Shown in pieces: positions 45,842 through 57,300 of a DNA stretch of 64,000 nucleotides. Within the stretch, counting starts at the first letter, position 1. Each line of letters opens with the position of its first letter. The position numbers were made by a program, and so were the translations under genes. The stretch spans positions 3,051,501 through 3,115,500 of the forward strand of contig NZ_LN681225.1 of NCBI RefSeq assembly GCF_000953655.1. The letters run 5' to 3'. The stretch is from Legionella hackeliae (GTDB lineage Bacteria > Pseudomonadota > Gammaproteobacteria > Legionellales > Legionellaceae). The notes below the pieces were generated by a model that was given only the letters and a program-made list of their open reading frames with translations, had not been told where the DNA came from and ran no database searches.

Positions 45842-46626
45842 AAATACATGATTTTAAACGTAAAAAGCAGCAACAATCCAAAATTAGTATGATCACTTGC
45901 TATGATTATCCCTCTGCTCGAATTGTTGCTGAGTCTCATATCGATTGCATTCTAGTAGGCGACTCTGTGGCAATGGCTGTTCATGGCTATGAAACAACGG
46001 TGATGGCAACCATGGAAATGATGGTATTGCATACAAAAGCCGTTGCTCGCGGTATTGGCCAACAGTTCCTAATTAGCGACTTACCATTCTTAGGACATCG
46101 GGTTTCCAAAGCCGATACTATTCAAAATGTACGACAATTACTGCAAGCAGGCGCCCATGCAATTAAAATTGAAGGTGCCGATGCAGACACCTGCGAAACG
46201 ATTAGCTATCTTGTAAATGCCGGAGTTCCTGTCATTGGTCACATCGGTTTAACGCCTCAATCTATTCACCAACTTGGTGGATATAAAGTACAAGGAAAAG
46301 ATGAGGAGCAAGCCCTATCCCTGATAGAGCAAGCCCTTAAACTAGAGTCTTGCGGATGTTTTGCGGTTGTTATTGAATGCGTTCCACAGCAATTGGCAAC
46401 AACAATTACTCAAAATCTTTCCATACCTACTATTGGTATTGGCGCGGGGGTAGGCACTGATGGTCAAGTGCTGGTTTGGCATGATCTTTTGGGATTACAG
46501 ACTGAGTTTAGACCACGTTTTCTAAAGCAATATGCTAAGGCAAAGGAAGTCATATTAGCGGCCATTAATGAGTATGCGCTACAAGTACAACAAGCTCAGT
46601 TTCCATCCATCGAGCATGCATTTTAA
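45838..46626 (+). CDS. panB: 3-methyl-2-oxobutanoate hydroxymethyltransferase
   Basis: First committed step of pantothenate synthesis: makes ketopantoate from ketoisovalerate and methylene-tetrahydrofolate. The 262-residue protein shows SMITCYDYPSARIVAES, the metal- and substrate-binding VGDSVAMAVHGYETT, KIEGAD, GHIGLTPQS, and the C-terminal GIGAGVGTDGQVLVWHDLLG. AAAGGAGG lies 6 bases before the ATG, inside the upstream leader ORF. panC follows 71 bp downstream. Confidence 0.97.
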   Translation: MKIHDFKRKKQQQSKISMITCYDYPSARIVAESHIDCILVGDSVAMAVHGYETTVMATMEMMVLHTKAVARGIGQQFLISDLPFLGHRVSKADTIQNVRQLLQAGAHAIKIEGADADTCETISYLVNAGVPVIGHIGLTPQSIHQLGGYKVQGKDEEQALSLIEQALKLESCGCFAVVIECVPQQLATTITQNLSIPTIGIGAGVGTDGQVLVWHDLLGLQTEFRPRFLKQYAKAKEVILAAINEYALQVQQAQFPSIEHAF

Positions 46627-46646
46627 AAGACAATCTCTCTGAAATG

Positions 46647-46672
46647 ACCGTTCTTTTAACTTAGAGAACGGT
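46647..46672 (+). other. Intercistronic hairpin between panB and panC
   Basis: An 8-bp inverted repeat (accgttct / agaacggt) with a ten-base loop. It has no T-run on the plus strand, so it is more likely an mRNA-stabilising or processing element than a terminator. Part of the left arm (ccgttc) recurs at 46681. Confidence 0.35.
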
Positions 46673-46697
46673 TCAACAGTCCGTTCAAGGAGCATTC

Positions 46698-47456
46698 ATG
46701 CAAATTTTTCACGATATGAAAGACTGGTTAGCCTTCCGTCGTTCTATGTCGCCTAAATCCATAGGGTTTGTGCCCACAATGGGAAACTTACATAAAGGCC
46801 ATGCCTCTTTATTTCAGCAAAGCAAGTTAGAGAATGAATATACTATTGCCAGTATTTTTGTTAACCCTACTCAATTTAATCGCTCCGATGATTTTACGCA
46901 TTATCCCCGCACAATAGAGGCCGATCTTGCTTTATTGAAAGAATTAAATGTGGATTATTGTTTACTTCCCACGGAAAATGCTGTCTATTGCGATGGTTAT
47001 CGCTTTCAAATTCAGGAAACCGAACTTTGTCAACTCATGGAAGGGAAACACAGACCAGGACATTTTACCGGTGTTCTCACCGTAGTGATGAAATTGCTTA
47101 ATCTTGTTAAACCTCATCAGGCATATTTTGGTGAGAAGGATTATCAGCAGTATTTATTAATTCGAGAAATGGTCAGCGCTTTTTTTATGGAAATTCATGT
47201 AAAATCGTGTCCCACTATTCGCGAACAAAGTAGACTCGCTTTCAGCTCTCGTAATAATCGCTTAACACCAGAGCAACGTATAGAGGCAGATAAATTTGCA
47301 AGAATATTTCATCAACCACAGTCTTCTTGTGAACTGATCGCGAATGAATTAAAGCAAAATAATATTCATGTTGAATATATTGAAGAATATCAGGGACGAC
47401 GCTACATTGCCGTGACAATTGGTCAGATTCGTCTAATTGACAATTATTCTCTTTAA
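46698..47456 (+). CDS. panC: Pantothenate synthetase
   Basis: Joins pantoate and beta-alanine using ATP. The 252-residue protein has the HIGH-like motif [21 protein letters not shown], the pantoate-site [15 protein letters not shown], and AFSSRNNRL in the KMSKS position. It is about 30 residues shorter than E. coli PanC, with a compact C-terminal domain. AAGGAG lies 6 bases before the ATG. panD is not in the window. It is convergent with the C58-like protease gene. Confidence 0.95.
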   Translation: MQIFHDMKDWLAFRRSMSPKSIGFVPTMGNLHKGHASLFQQSKLENEYTIASIFVNPTQFNRSDDFTHYPRTIEADLALLKELNVDYCLLPTENAVYCDGYRFQIQETELCQLMEGKHRPGHFTGVLTVVMKLLNLVKPHQAYFGEKDYQQYLLIREMVSAFFMEIHVKSCPTIREQSRLAFSSRNNRLTPEQRIEADKFARIFHQPQSSCELIANELKQNNIHVEYIEEYQGRRYIAVTIGQIRLIDNYSL

Positions 47457-47459
47457 GCC

Positions 47460-47483
47460 ATTAGGAGACTTGCATCTCCTAAT
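47460..47483. terminator. Hairpin between panC and the C58-like gene
   Basis: A 9-bp inverted repeat (attaggaga / tctcctaat) with a six-base loop lies between two convergent genes. The T-tract is short, so terminator function is probable but not sure. Confidence 0.55.
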
Positions 47484-47493
47484 TCTACCCTCG

Positions 47494-48237
47494 TTATAAA
47501 TTAGCTTGAATCCTTGAGGAGACTATCGAATCGTAAGTGTAACATTGCATGTGAATAGTTTGTACCTTTCTTTTGACATTGGTCACCATTGCATTTTCAT
47601 CATTTTTGCGACTCGATATCAACATTTTTGTCTCAACATAATTGCTGCAATACTTAAGAGCGCCCTCAACTGTCTCGTCTTTCAACCATGCCTTAAGCGC
47701 ATCTGATTTATTAAAAATAGCAATACCTGCATCGGGATCACAAAAAATATATTGTCCATCATGTTTGATTAACGCCATCATGTGATCTTGAGTTGCTGGT
47801 CCCGCTTTTTTTGCGTCAACACTTAAAATCACATTCAGTAAAATAATCTCATTTTTATCGCCATCATTTGTCAACGTATTTGCTATATCATTGATATCAT
47901 GTCGATACTCCTCACTCTGAGGATAACCTGTTTGACTAATGTGTAACTTGTCCCGAACCAATCGGGTAAAAAAATACTCAGGATCTTGTTCATAAAAACA
48001 TTGGTTGATAATGCACTTCTCAGGAGAGGGAAGAAGTACTGATGGGCTTCTTTTAAAAAAATGAAGGGAAGGCGAGGCTTGAAAAATTAATCGCTCCAAA
48101 ACAGACGCAACAGTTCCTGCGCATGCACCAGTATAAGCTTCATAAGGAAATTTTTTGTCATGAGTCGCTCGGATTTGTTTCTTTGGGAAAGGAATATATT
48201 GGCCATTATGTTTCTCAACATATTGAAAATCTGCCAT
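47494..48237 (-). CDS. YopT-like (C58) cysteine-protease candidate, possible effector
   Basis: A 247-residue protein with the residues of a papain-fold C58 protease: Cys39 in TGACAGTVASVLERLI, His152 in DHMMALIKHDGQY, and Asp167 in IFCDPDAGIAIF. The Cys-His and His-Asp spacings (113 and 15 residues) are close to those of Yersinia YopT, and FCDPDAG matches the family's FDPN-type block. YopT clips lipid-modified Rho GTPases inside host cells. There is no signal peptide. The ATG at 48237 has AGGAG 7 bases upstream; the frame reads on to 48324 without a site. It follows the giant gene on the same strand, with a hairpin between them. No PmrA box was seen. Confidence 0.72.
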   Translation of the reverse strand: MADFQYVEKHNGQYIPFPKKQIRATHDKKFPYEAYTGACAGTVASVLERLIFQASPSLHFFKRSPSVLLPSPEKCIINQCFYEQDPEYFFTRLVRDKLHISQTGYPQSEEYRHDINDIANTLTNDGDKNEIILLNVILSVDAKKAGPATQDHMMALIKHDGQYIFCDPDAGIAIFNKSDALKAWLKDETVEGALKYCSNYVETKMLISSRKNDENAMVTNVKRKVQTIHMQCYTYDSIVSSRIQANL

Positions 48238-48327
48238 ACGTTGTCTCCTGTAAGCCTGTACGTTTAAAAAGAATAAATCATTAAATGAAAAAACCGCTGA
48301 TAAGATATCTATCCAAAGAAACAAGAA

Positions 48328-48353
48328 GAATACAGGGTAACCTTCCTGTATTC
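48328..48353 (-). terminator. Terminator candidate after the 3135-residue gene
   Basis: A 9-bp perfect stem (gaatacagg / cctgtattc) with an eight-base loop, 13 bp past the giant gene's stop codon on the minus strand. The sequence after it is T-rich but interrupted. Confidence 0.6.
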
Positions 48354-48366
48354 CTCTTTAAGGGAA

Positions 48367-51300
48367 TTAACCACCGGCATTGGGGCCGTTCTTAAGAACT
48401 TCTTGTTTTAAGTCTTCAACGACGGTCTTAGCTTTTGCATTACCAAAAAAGGTTTGCGTCACGTCGCCGACTAATTTCTTAATTCGATCGCTCTCTCCCT
48501 TGAAATTAGCACGATGTCTACTTGCCTCTTTAAGTCCAGTCAGCCATATATCCACCGAGGGTTGGCCTCTAAAGCTGGTCTCGTAACAAGAATTAGCTCT
48601 CCACTGGGTGGTCCAACCACCCCAAAAACCCGTTTTCTCCATTTCAAGACCTGGCTTAAAGACTGCCGAAGCAACTGCAACTGCCTCAGGAGGAAATTGA
48701 AATCCTGACACTTCTTTACCGACTAAAACCATAGCAGTCCATAAGTAACGTAGTTCTTCTGGATTAGGTCCTCGCATAATAACAGGGTCTTTTGCAGTGG
48801 GTGGTTCAACAAACTCTGACAATAAATGTGTCGCCACAGCCAAGGCATACTGTACACGAGCGGCAATTAATTGCGGATCACGAGAATCTGGCCCCTGCGG
48901 GAATTTACTCACTGTAATAGTTATACTTGGACGATACCCTTTAAGCGAATCGCCATAGAGCGGGCTATCAAGATTTTTTGCACGATCTTCAATAAAGTAG
49001 CCACAAAATTGATCGTCAGGATTAATAATATGCTCACGAAAATAATTTTGTTTCGCTGACTCAACGACCTGATAGTGTGCAAGACCGGTATTACTCGATA
49101 TCTCGGTAACATTTCCCTCCACATTCGATTCATATCCTGCTTGCAAATGAAGTGCTCTCTCCTCTTGTGAATAATCACGGTAATCACTGGAAAACGATGA
49201 AAATTTTAACGAGTATTTTTCATCTTGAGCATATTTGAGGGTTTTTCGAATGCCTTGTCTCAATAGAGGATTCGAAGCTGCTGGATCACCATTTAATAAT
49301 TTGTATAAAGGCTCATACAAATCAAGTTGCCCTTGCACTCGCTGTAAATAACGAGTTAATAATGCACGGCGACTTTCAATGTCACTTCTCTTTGGCGAGT
49401 TCTCTGGCAGATGTTCTATTTCCTCGATTGAGGGTAAACTACGGAATTGATGTTTTAGCTCAATACTTAGTGGTTTTAAGTAATCAACAACTACATTACA
49501 TCCTTCTGCTAACCTTTCATAATGAGGAGCTAATTCATGGGCATTCTTTTTGAGTGATGCTTGAAACGCTGGACTAAACCAGTGCAGAGGTGAAATCTGC
49601 ACCAGGTAATTGAGCTCATTAGTGATTCCTTTATCCAATGTGTCTATTTTATTGAGATTATTGTAGATCCGTCTCAATTTTTCTCTGTTTTCCCCTAATA
49701 CTGCTTTATAGTTACGTTCTAACAGTTCCGTTTTAATTTCAGAGCGTTCCTCTTGTAACTGTGTTAATCGTTCATCTGTTGCATCGGCAATCAGTAAATA
49801 ATCGTCGTGCTCTAAAACTGCCAGATACTTTAAATCTAGACCCAGTTTTGCTAAATCTTCATTGCTTGTAGCATGGCTGATTGCTGTTAACAAATCATCA
49901 TCAATACTTCTTGCAAATTTAGCTTTCAGAGCAGTAATCGCTTTCCTGCGTGCAAGTTCACGGGGATTCTCAATAGGAATCTCTGCGTGCGCTAGTTCAT
50001 CTTCACGACGATGCACATCTTCCTCAACACGTAAAACCTCTTGATGAAGCGCCTCGACCTCAGCAGCACGCTCTTCGACCTGTTGCTCCCGCTCTGCGAC
50101 GCGTTGCTCGCGTGCTTTAACTTTAGCTTCTTGAATTTCCATTTCCTTACGAAGGCGTTTCATTTCTTCCAATATTCGCCTCGTTTCCAGCTGTGCTTCT
50201 TCCGCACTTTTTTCAGCTTGTTTTTGCTTTGTCTCTGCTTCTTGAGCTTTATACCGCTCTTCTTCTATTTGTTTTTTTATTGTCTCTAATTCCTGCGAGA
50301 ACCGGATATGCTCAGACTCTAAAAATCTCTTTACGTCTTCAAGCTCACCATTTTTAGTCTGCAGTTCTTCTGTTTGCGATTTAAGAGTCGCCTGTAAGTT
50401 TCCAAGTTGTTGCGACAGCTCCTGGAGTTTGGCTTGTTTATCTACACCGGCCTTTGTCTCTACATCCAACTTCATTTGAAGTTCGCTAATAGTACTTTCT
50501 GAGAGACGCTTTGAATCAGAGAGTTCTTTTTGTAACTTTTCTTTTAACTGTTTGAGTTCAGCAGATTCTGTCTCAAGTTTCTTATAACTTTCCTCCTTCA
50601 CCTTAAATTGGAGGTCTTTTTCTTGAAGACTGCTCTGCAATTGTTGCACTTCCTCTGTAACTTCTTTTAAAGAAACACTTAGTGAATTTAGAGTGACCTG
50701 ATAAGATTTTTCAGCTTCAGCTAACTTTTGTTTTACCCCAGCCACATCTCTTTCAGCGCTCTGTTTCGTTTCTTCAATTTGTTTTTTAAGCAGAATTTCT
50801 TTCTCAAGAAAAGCAGTTGTAGTATTTTCAATCTCTTGCTCAAGTTGCGAAGTACGAGCACTTGCTTCCTGTAGTTTTTCCTGAGTCTCTTGCAAGCCCT
50901 CTTTGAGTGTTACAACCTCGCTCAGGTACTTCTTCAGTTCCCTGTCTAATGTTTCACTATTCTCTTTGTATTCTTTGACTCGTTGTTGCAACTCGCTATT
51001 TTCCTCACCTAAACGCTTGTTGAGTGTCTGCAACGACTCTAGCTCTTGCCCTAACTTTGTTTTCTCATCACGCAATGCGTCAAGTTGCTTCCCTAATTCT
51101 TGTAAGTCAGACTCTTTGCCTTCTCGGGTTTTAATCTCTGCTAACAGTTTTTCTTGTGTCTCTTTTTCGACACTCTTCGAATGCTTTAATTCCTCTACAA
51201 GACTATTCTTATTCTCCTCAAGCTCTTTATATTGAGCCTCAAGCTGACGATAACTCTTTCCTTTACTGTCTAACTCACTACTCTTTTCTTCCAATTCCTG

Positions 51301-54300
51301 CTTCAGAACGTTTATGTGACTCTCGACCTCTTTTAGCGCACACACTAACCTTTCTTGCTCTTGCTGGTGCTGCTCTTTAGCTTGGCGAAGCTTCTCTTCA
51401 GCCGCTTTAATTCCACTTTCAGATGTCTTCTTCGTTTCTTCAATTTCTTCTTTAAGCGAAGCTTCCTGCCTATCATACTCGTCTTGCTTCGTCTTAATCT
51501 CTTCCTCAAGTTGCGAAGTACGAGCACTTGCTTCCTGTAGTTTTTCCTGAGTCTCTTGCAAGCCCTCTTTGAGTGTTACAACCTCGCTCAGGTACTTCTT
51601 CAGTTCCCTGTCTAATGTTTCACTATTCTCTTTGTATTCTTTGACTCGTTGTTGCAACTCGCTATTTTCCTCACCTAAACGCTTGTTGAGTGTCTGCAAC
51701 GACTCTAGCTCTTGCCCTAACTTTGTTTTCTCATCACGCAATGCGTCAAGTTGCTTCCCTAATTCTTGTAAGTCAGACTCTTTGCCTTCTCGGGTTTTAA
51801 TCTCTGCTAACAGTTTTTCTTGTGTCTCTTTTTCGACACTCTTCGAATGCTTTAATTCCTCTACAAGACTATTCTTATTCTCCTCAAGCTCTTTATATTG
51901 AGCCTCAAGCTGACGATAACTCTTTCCTTTACTGTCTAACTCACTACTCTTTTCTTCCAATTCCTGCTTCAGAACGTTTATGTGACTCTCGACCTCTTTT
52001 AGCGCACACACTAACCTTTCTTGCTCTTGCTGGTGCTGCTCTTTAGCCTCTCGCAGTTCTTCTTCGACAGCAGCAACGCTACTCTTCTCCTTTTCAATTT
52101 CCTGCTTTAGCAAGGTTTCTTTTGCAAGATAATCCTTGGTAGCCTTTTCAGACTTTTGTTGAAGTTTCAAAGTAAGAACACTTGCTTTCTCTAATTGATC
52201 CTTCGTCTGATGCAATGTTTCTTTAAGTTCAGTTGCCTCAACTTGTTGCTGTTTGAGCGTACTTTCTAACCTTTGCTCTTTCTCAGCATATTTTTGTACT
52301 TTCTCTTTCAGATCTCTAGCATCTCTTTCAAACTCACTTGCAACCTTATGCTCTTCAGTTAACGCTTTAAACAATTCTTCAAAATCAGAAGATTGTCTTA
52401 TGACTTCAGCAAACACTCCTGAAATTTCTAATTGGGTTTTTTTATCAATTTCGACAGGGATTCTTGAAACTTCTGTAAGCAACTTCTCATAAAAAGTTCT
52501 GGCAACATTGTCTTGAGAGGCTTCTTTTAGTGTTTTGAAAAGGCTTTGTTTGAACGGTATAGATAACGCTTCATTTTGTAAAAGCTTATTAAGTTCTTCG
52601 AAATTTTTTGTATCTTTTGCTTGCTCAATAAGCCAATCTTTATTGATTAAAAGAGCGACTACCCGCGCTTGCTGCTGTTCTATAGTTGCTGTGGCAAAAT
52701 TACTACAGATAGTGTCAAGCAACATTTTGACAACTACAAAATGCTGATCACTATTTGTTTGTTGACTCAGGAAGTTTTTAAGAGGATTAACGGGATGCGG
52801 GTTACTCAATAGCTGAACCAAAATATCATTGCTATTTTCAGTAGTTTCTTTAATAAAATTAATAAAACGACTGAGATGCTCCAGTTGATTTAATTCAAGC
52901 ATGTAATTTAGGAGATTTTTTCCATTCGCGTCGGTTTCGGACAAAACTTTTGTCCAATCCTCAAAATCAATTGCTTTGCCCAATTCGAGCAATTGAAAAA
53001 CACCTGCAAAATTTGCTTTTGCTGCCGCGATCAACAATGGATTTCCATCTGAAGATAACAAAAATTGCTTACCAAGCTCCGGTTGATTAGTTAGCGTCTT
53101 CCATTTAATGGCAGCTAAAGTGGCCTCATTATTGAGGAAAAGATGATAGGGTGATAAATATTCCGGTGGCAGTTTTATCCCCATAATTCTTGCTGCGGTT
53201 ACAGGAGAGGTGGCATGCAGTCGCGCTTTTTCAATCTGTTGAAATAATTGCTTATTTCCTAATACCGCACAAAAATGTAGAGCCTCGTCGATGATATTTT
53301 TATCATTGTTCTCATCAGGTAACAATGTTAAAAGTCTAGCTAATAACTTTGGATTATTATTGCGAATCGCAATATGAAAACAAGACGTTGACCACCTGAG
53401 ATGTGACGCATTGTGAGCTTGTTTAGGACCGGATTTATATTCAATAAGTGATAAATCAAGAATTGCCGTTGGAGTAGCTCCTGCGCGAGTTAATGCGTCT
53501 ACTAAGCTACCAAATACCTTTGTTAATCCCTGTTCAGCGGCATAATGCAACAACCCGTCCTCAGAAACAATCTTGATAAAGTCTTCGTTCTTATTCTCAG
53601 GTATCTTAGCCAATAAGCTGATTAAAATTTCTGTTTGGTGCCGAGCAATCATGTCCTTAAAAAGATCACGGGCTGGTGCTTTTTCTCCGATAAATTTGTC
53701 AACAAACGCGGATTCGCTAAACGTCTTTTGAAAAATTTCTACGACCTGTTTTTTCTGCTCTACAGATGAAGGATAGGTGCACAATATTTTTAGTTGACTA
53801 GGTCCATCTTCGGGGAAAGATTTTAATAAATCATCTGCAGAGACTGGTCTTTCATGGATTGCCTTTAAAAGAGAGTGTAATACTTCTTGCTTTAGAAGAC
53901 CCTCTTGGTAATTGGTATCTTTAATTTTTTCATAGTTTTGTAAACAACGCTGGGCAGCATCCAACTGTTTAGTCAACTCTTGTTTATTGAGTCCCTTACC
54001 TGAAGCAATGGCGTTATACACCGTACTTAAAATCGTCTCAATTTCCCTGGCAATTTTTGTTTTAGACTCATCCACGTCCTTGTCGCTTGCCAAGCTCCGT
54101 TGCAACTCCTGGAGTCTACGAAATAAATGTAAAGGCTCGCCCTCGCGTTGATTTGAGGGAATAAACATAACGGGGGTTGGATGAGTAGCTACAACACCAG
54201 TATTGAATGCAGAACTATCGCTTGGATTACGGCATGCAAAAAATTCAGTAAATTTTTTGTCATCAATAATTACTAGTTTTTCATGCGGAGGAAGTCCCTC

Positions 54301-57300
54301 TAACGCTAAGATACCTGGAATAACGTAATCAGCAACCGCCCGTCCTTTCACCAAAGCAAAGTAGGCTTCCAGATTACAGATCCCAAAGGTCATTGCGGTT
54401 AATGCCCAATCGTCCGAGGTAGGATCGTTTGCCTCAAAAACCGTATTAAAATCAGAATTATACACACCAGCGGGTTGGGATTGCTTTTCTCTATTCTTGC
54501 CTAATACTTGAGGACTAATGTAGGGTAAAGTTCCATTACGAGCCCCATGTAGAATTTGTAAAGTTGGATTTATTCCATAGACGATTTTAGAACCTTCTTC
54601 TATGCGTACAAAACGACCATTTTTATCCGTACACTTATTGTCCTTTAACTCAAAAGTAAGTCCCTCACCGAATAATTCAACAAAGATTTCATCAAGTTTT
54701 TCTTTTTTTCCAGTATACTTTTGCACAAATCCGCCGGTAGCCCAATCGATATAACGCACTTCGAAGCTGCCATCCGCTTTACGTTTGTAAATAAAATTTT
54801 CTGGTTTAATGTCGTTATGGGCAAAACCCAGCTGTTTAGACTCTGCAGTGGAGCCTAAAGTTTGAAGTTTATAGGCTTCGCTGACTAATGCTTGTGATAA
54901 GGCAAGCATGTCGGTTAAAGCGTCTAGATCATTGGCTTTTCGCTGAGTAGGATCGTGGTAAGCCAGTCTATCCTTGGGATAATAATTTAAGTCTTTATTC
55001 GCTTTGTCAGCAAAGGTCTGTCCCTTGGCCCGTGCAGTTAGCAGACGGTATTGCTGCAAAGAGCCGTCTTGTGCATATAATTCTCCTTTGAATCGGGGTT
55101 TATCCATTTCAAGCCAATATTGAGTTTCTCCTACAGTTGCGTTTCCACTGGCCTTAGCAACAGCGGAAAGATTCTGCATAAGATCTCTTTCAACACGATA
55201 GTAGGGATCTTTGCGAGCAGTAATTGGACGGGTTCTTTGTTTGCTGCGACTTTCATCGGTAAACGGTTCCGTATCCAGTGCATAGCCTTTTTTAGTTACC
55301 TGGTTTAATCCGGACAACAAACTTTCCACCTCTTTGACAGAACCGTATTGTCCCACACCTAACAATCTGGAATGCGTAAAAAGACGTCCTTTTTTCTTGC
55401 CTACTCCTGCATAGGCCTCATCCAAACCCGCAAAGGGAGCGATAATACCTCGACTACCCCCATAGGAAAAAATAAAATCACTTGCACCTGGGGGTTTAAT
55501 GAGTGAATAAGGTAACTGTTCTGTCTTTAAGTCAAGAGTAAATTGGTGTTTCTTTCCGTGGATATCAATAAGAGTGATAGGTTCTTTTGCCTTAAGTCCA
55601 TGAGGAATTTTAAACTGTACCTCATGCATAGACAGCGATATCTTAGAAAGTTCTCTTGCTATTTGCTGGATTGCATCAAAATAAGCAGCTTCTTCCTTAG
55701 GCGTTAAAGCCGGAAGCCCCTTCTCAGTACGCTCAATTAATTTGATGATTTCTCTAGCCATACCGCGAACATCCGCTTCCAATCGGCTAAATTCTGTTTC
55801 AGAGGACAGCCCCAGAGTTTGAGACATTCCTGTGTATTCTTCGACAAAGAGTTTAGTTAGTTCGTTCTCTTTCTCGGTTGCAGACTTGGTTGATTTTAAT
55901 AGGTCATTTAGAGTATTAAGTTTTTCTTTTCTTTCTTCGGAGAAAAGCGTTTTTGCTTTTTGTAATATAGGTAAGGCATGACTGGGAACATTAATTGCAT
56001 TTAGAGCAGCTAAACGCTCATAAGCGCCTTTAACAGCATCCTCTAAACCCTCTATTTTTACTGCATTCTTAAATTGATTGGCTCCTATTCTTTTAAGAGC
56101 CTCCTCTAGAATTTTTGAGTTATCCGTGACCGTGTGAATTGGAGCAATAAATTGCAGCTCCAGTAATTTGCGGAGTAAAACTTCTTCGTCATTACTTAAT
56201 TTTAAGTCCGCTATTTCTTTAACATCTTCACGCTTAAAGGCTTGTTCTAATAGTCCCAACTGTCGGCTGCATGCTTTTTCTAATTTCTCGTTCCCAAGAG
56301 TTTTAATCTGGTTACGAATTTCTGCTAAGGTTTTGCCACGTAGCGTAATAGCTTCTATACCAGGAACTGCGCTCTCAAGTCCTCTTAAGGTTTTTAGCAA
56401 TGTCGTGGATTCAAATCCGATCCCTCCCGTGCTTAAAATATTCTTACTAAGGGTTTGACCATCCAGGGATGTATAATAAAAATCAACCTGAATGAATCCA
56501 TTAATAATTTTAAATGTTGGGGTAGTAAATTTTTCTTTTAATTCATGGGAGACAGTTTCTACCATTTTACTCAGGGCGTCTGTATTTTTTGCGAACACTC
56601 CACTGTTACCAATTGGAAATAATTCCGGTCCATTCTTCTTGGGTTTTCGAGTTACTTTTACAGCATCAATGACAGCCTTTAACCTTCTCTCTGCAAGAGA
56701 AAAATCGGGTGAAGATTCATCCGTTTTTTCGAATTTAGAATTAATTAGAAAATTTTGCTGGACAAGCATTGAGAAAACGTCTTCAGAAACACCACGTACC
56801 GTAAATAATTCGGTATCGCGAATATTTCTGCCCCAGAACAAATCCCGGGCAAGGTTGCTTTGCACTTGGCCTACATATTCCCGGCGGTCTTCTTGTCCAA
56901 AGCGCAGTTTGTGAAAAAGGGCCTTTTTGGTTTTTAAAGCCTTAATCTTGCTATCGTCATTCCAACTATCATCCTGAGTAATATTCAGTTTGTTTTCGAT
57001 TTGTTGCAGTAAATCAGCAATATTTCGTCCCTTTGTATCCCTGTATTCACTTAAATTATCAATAACGTCGGACACACCAACATCAAGAAGCTTGTCGCTT
57101 AATAAAAGAAGGAACTCTTGATATTGAGCATAGGATGATAATTTTTCTTTAGCCTTTATGCGCTCACAATCTCCCCGGACAATTTCAAAAATTCCCATGT
57201 GAATGAGCGTTTGCGCCTGATTACGTAATTGAATATCCGTTTCACGCTCGTAAATTACCAATGCCTGCTTTATCATTTCGCGGATATCATCAAAAGATAA

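Noticed and set aside
50903-52046. Pairs of identical plus-strand open frames (110 and 74 codons) opposite the giant gene
   Set aside because: They arise from the perfect 543-bp repeat read on the other strand. They are Ser/Phe/Leu-rich complements of a coiled coil and have no ribosome sites.
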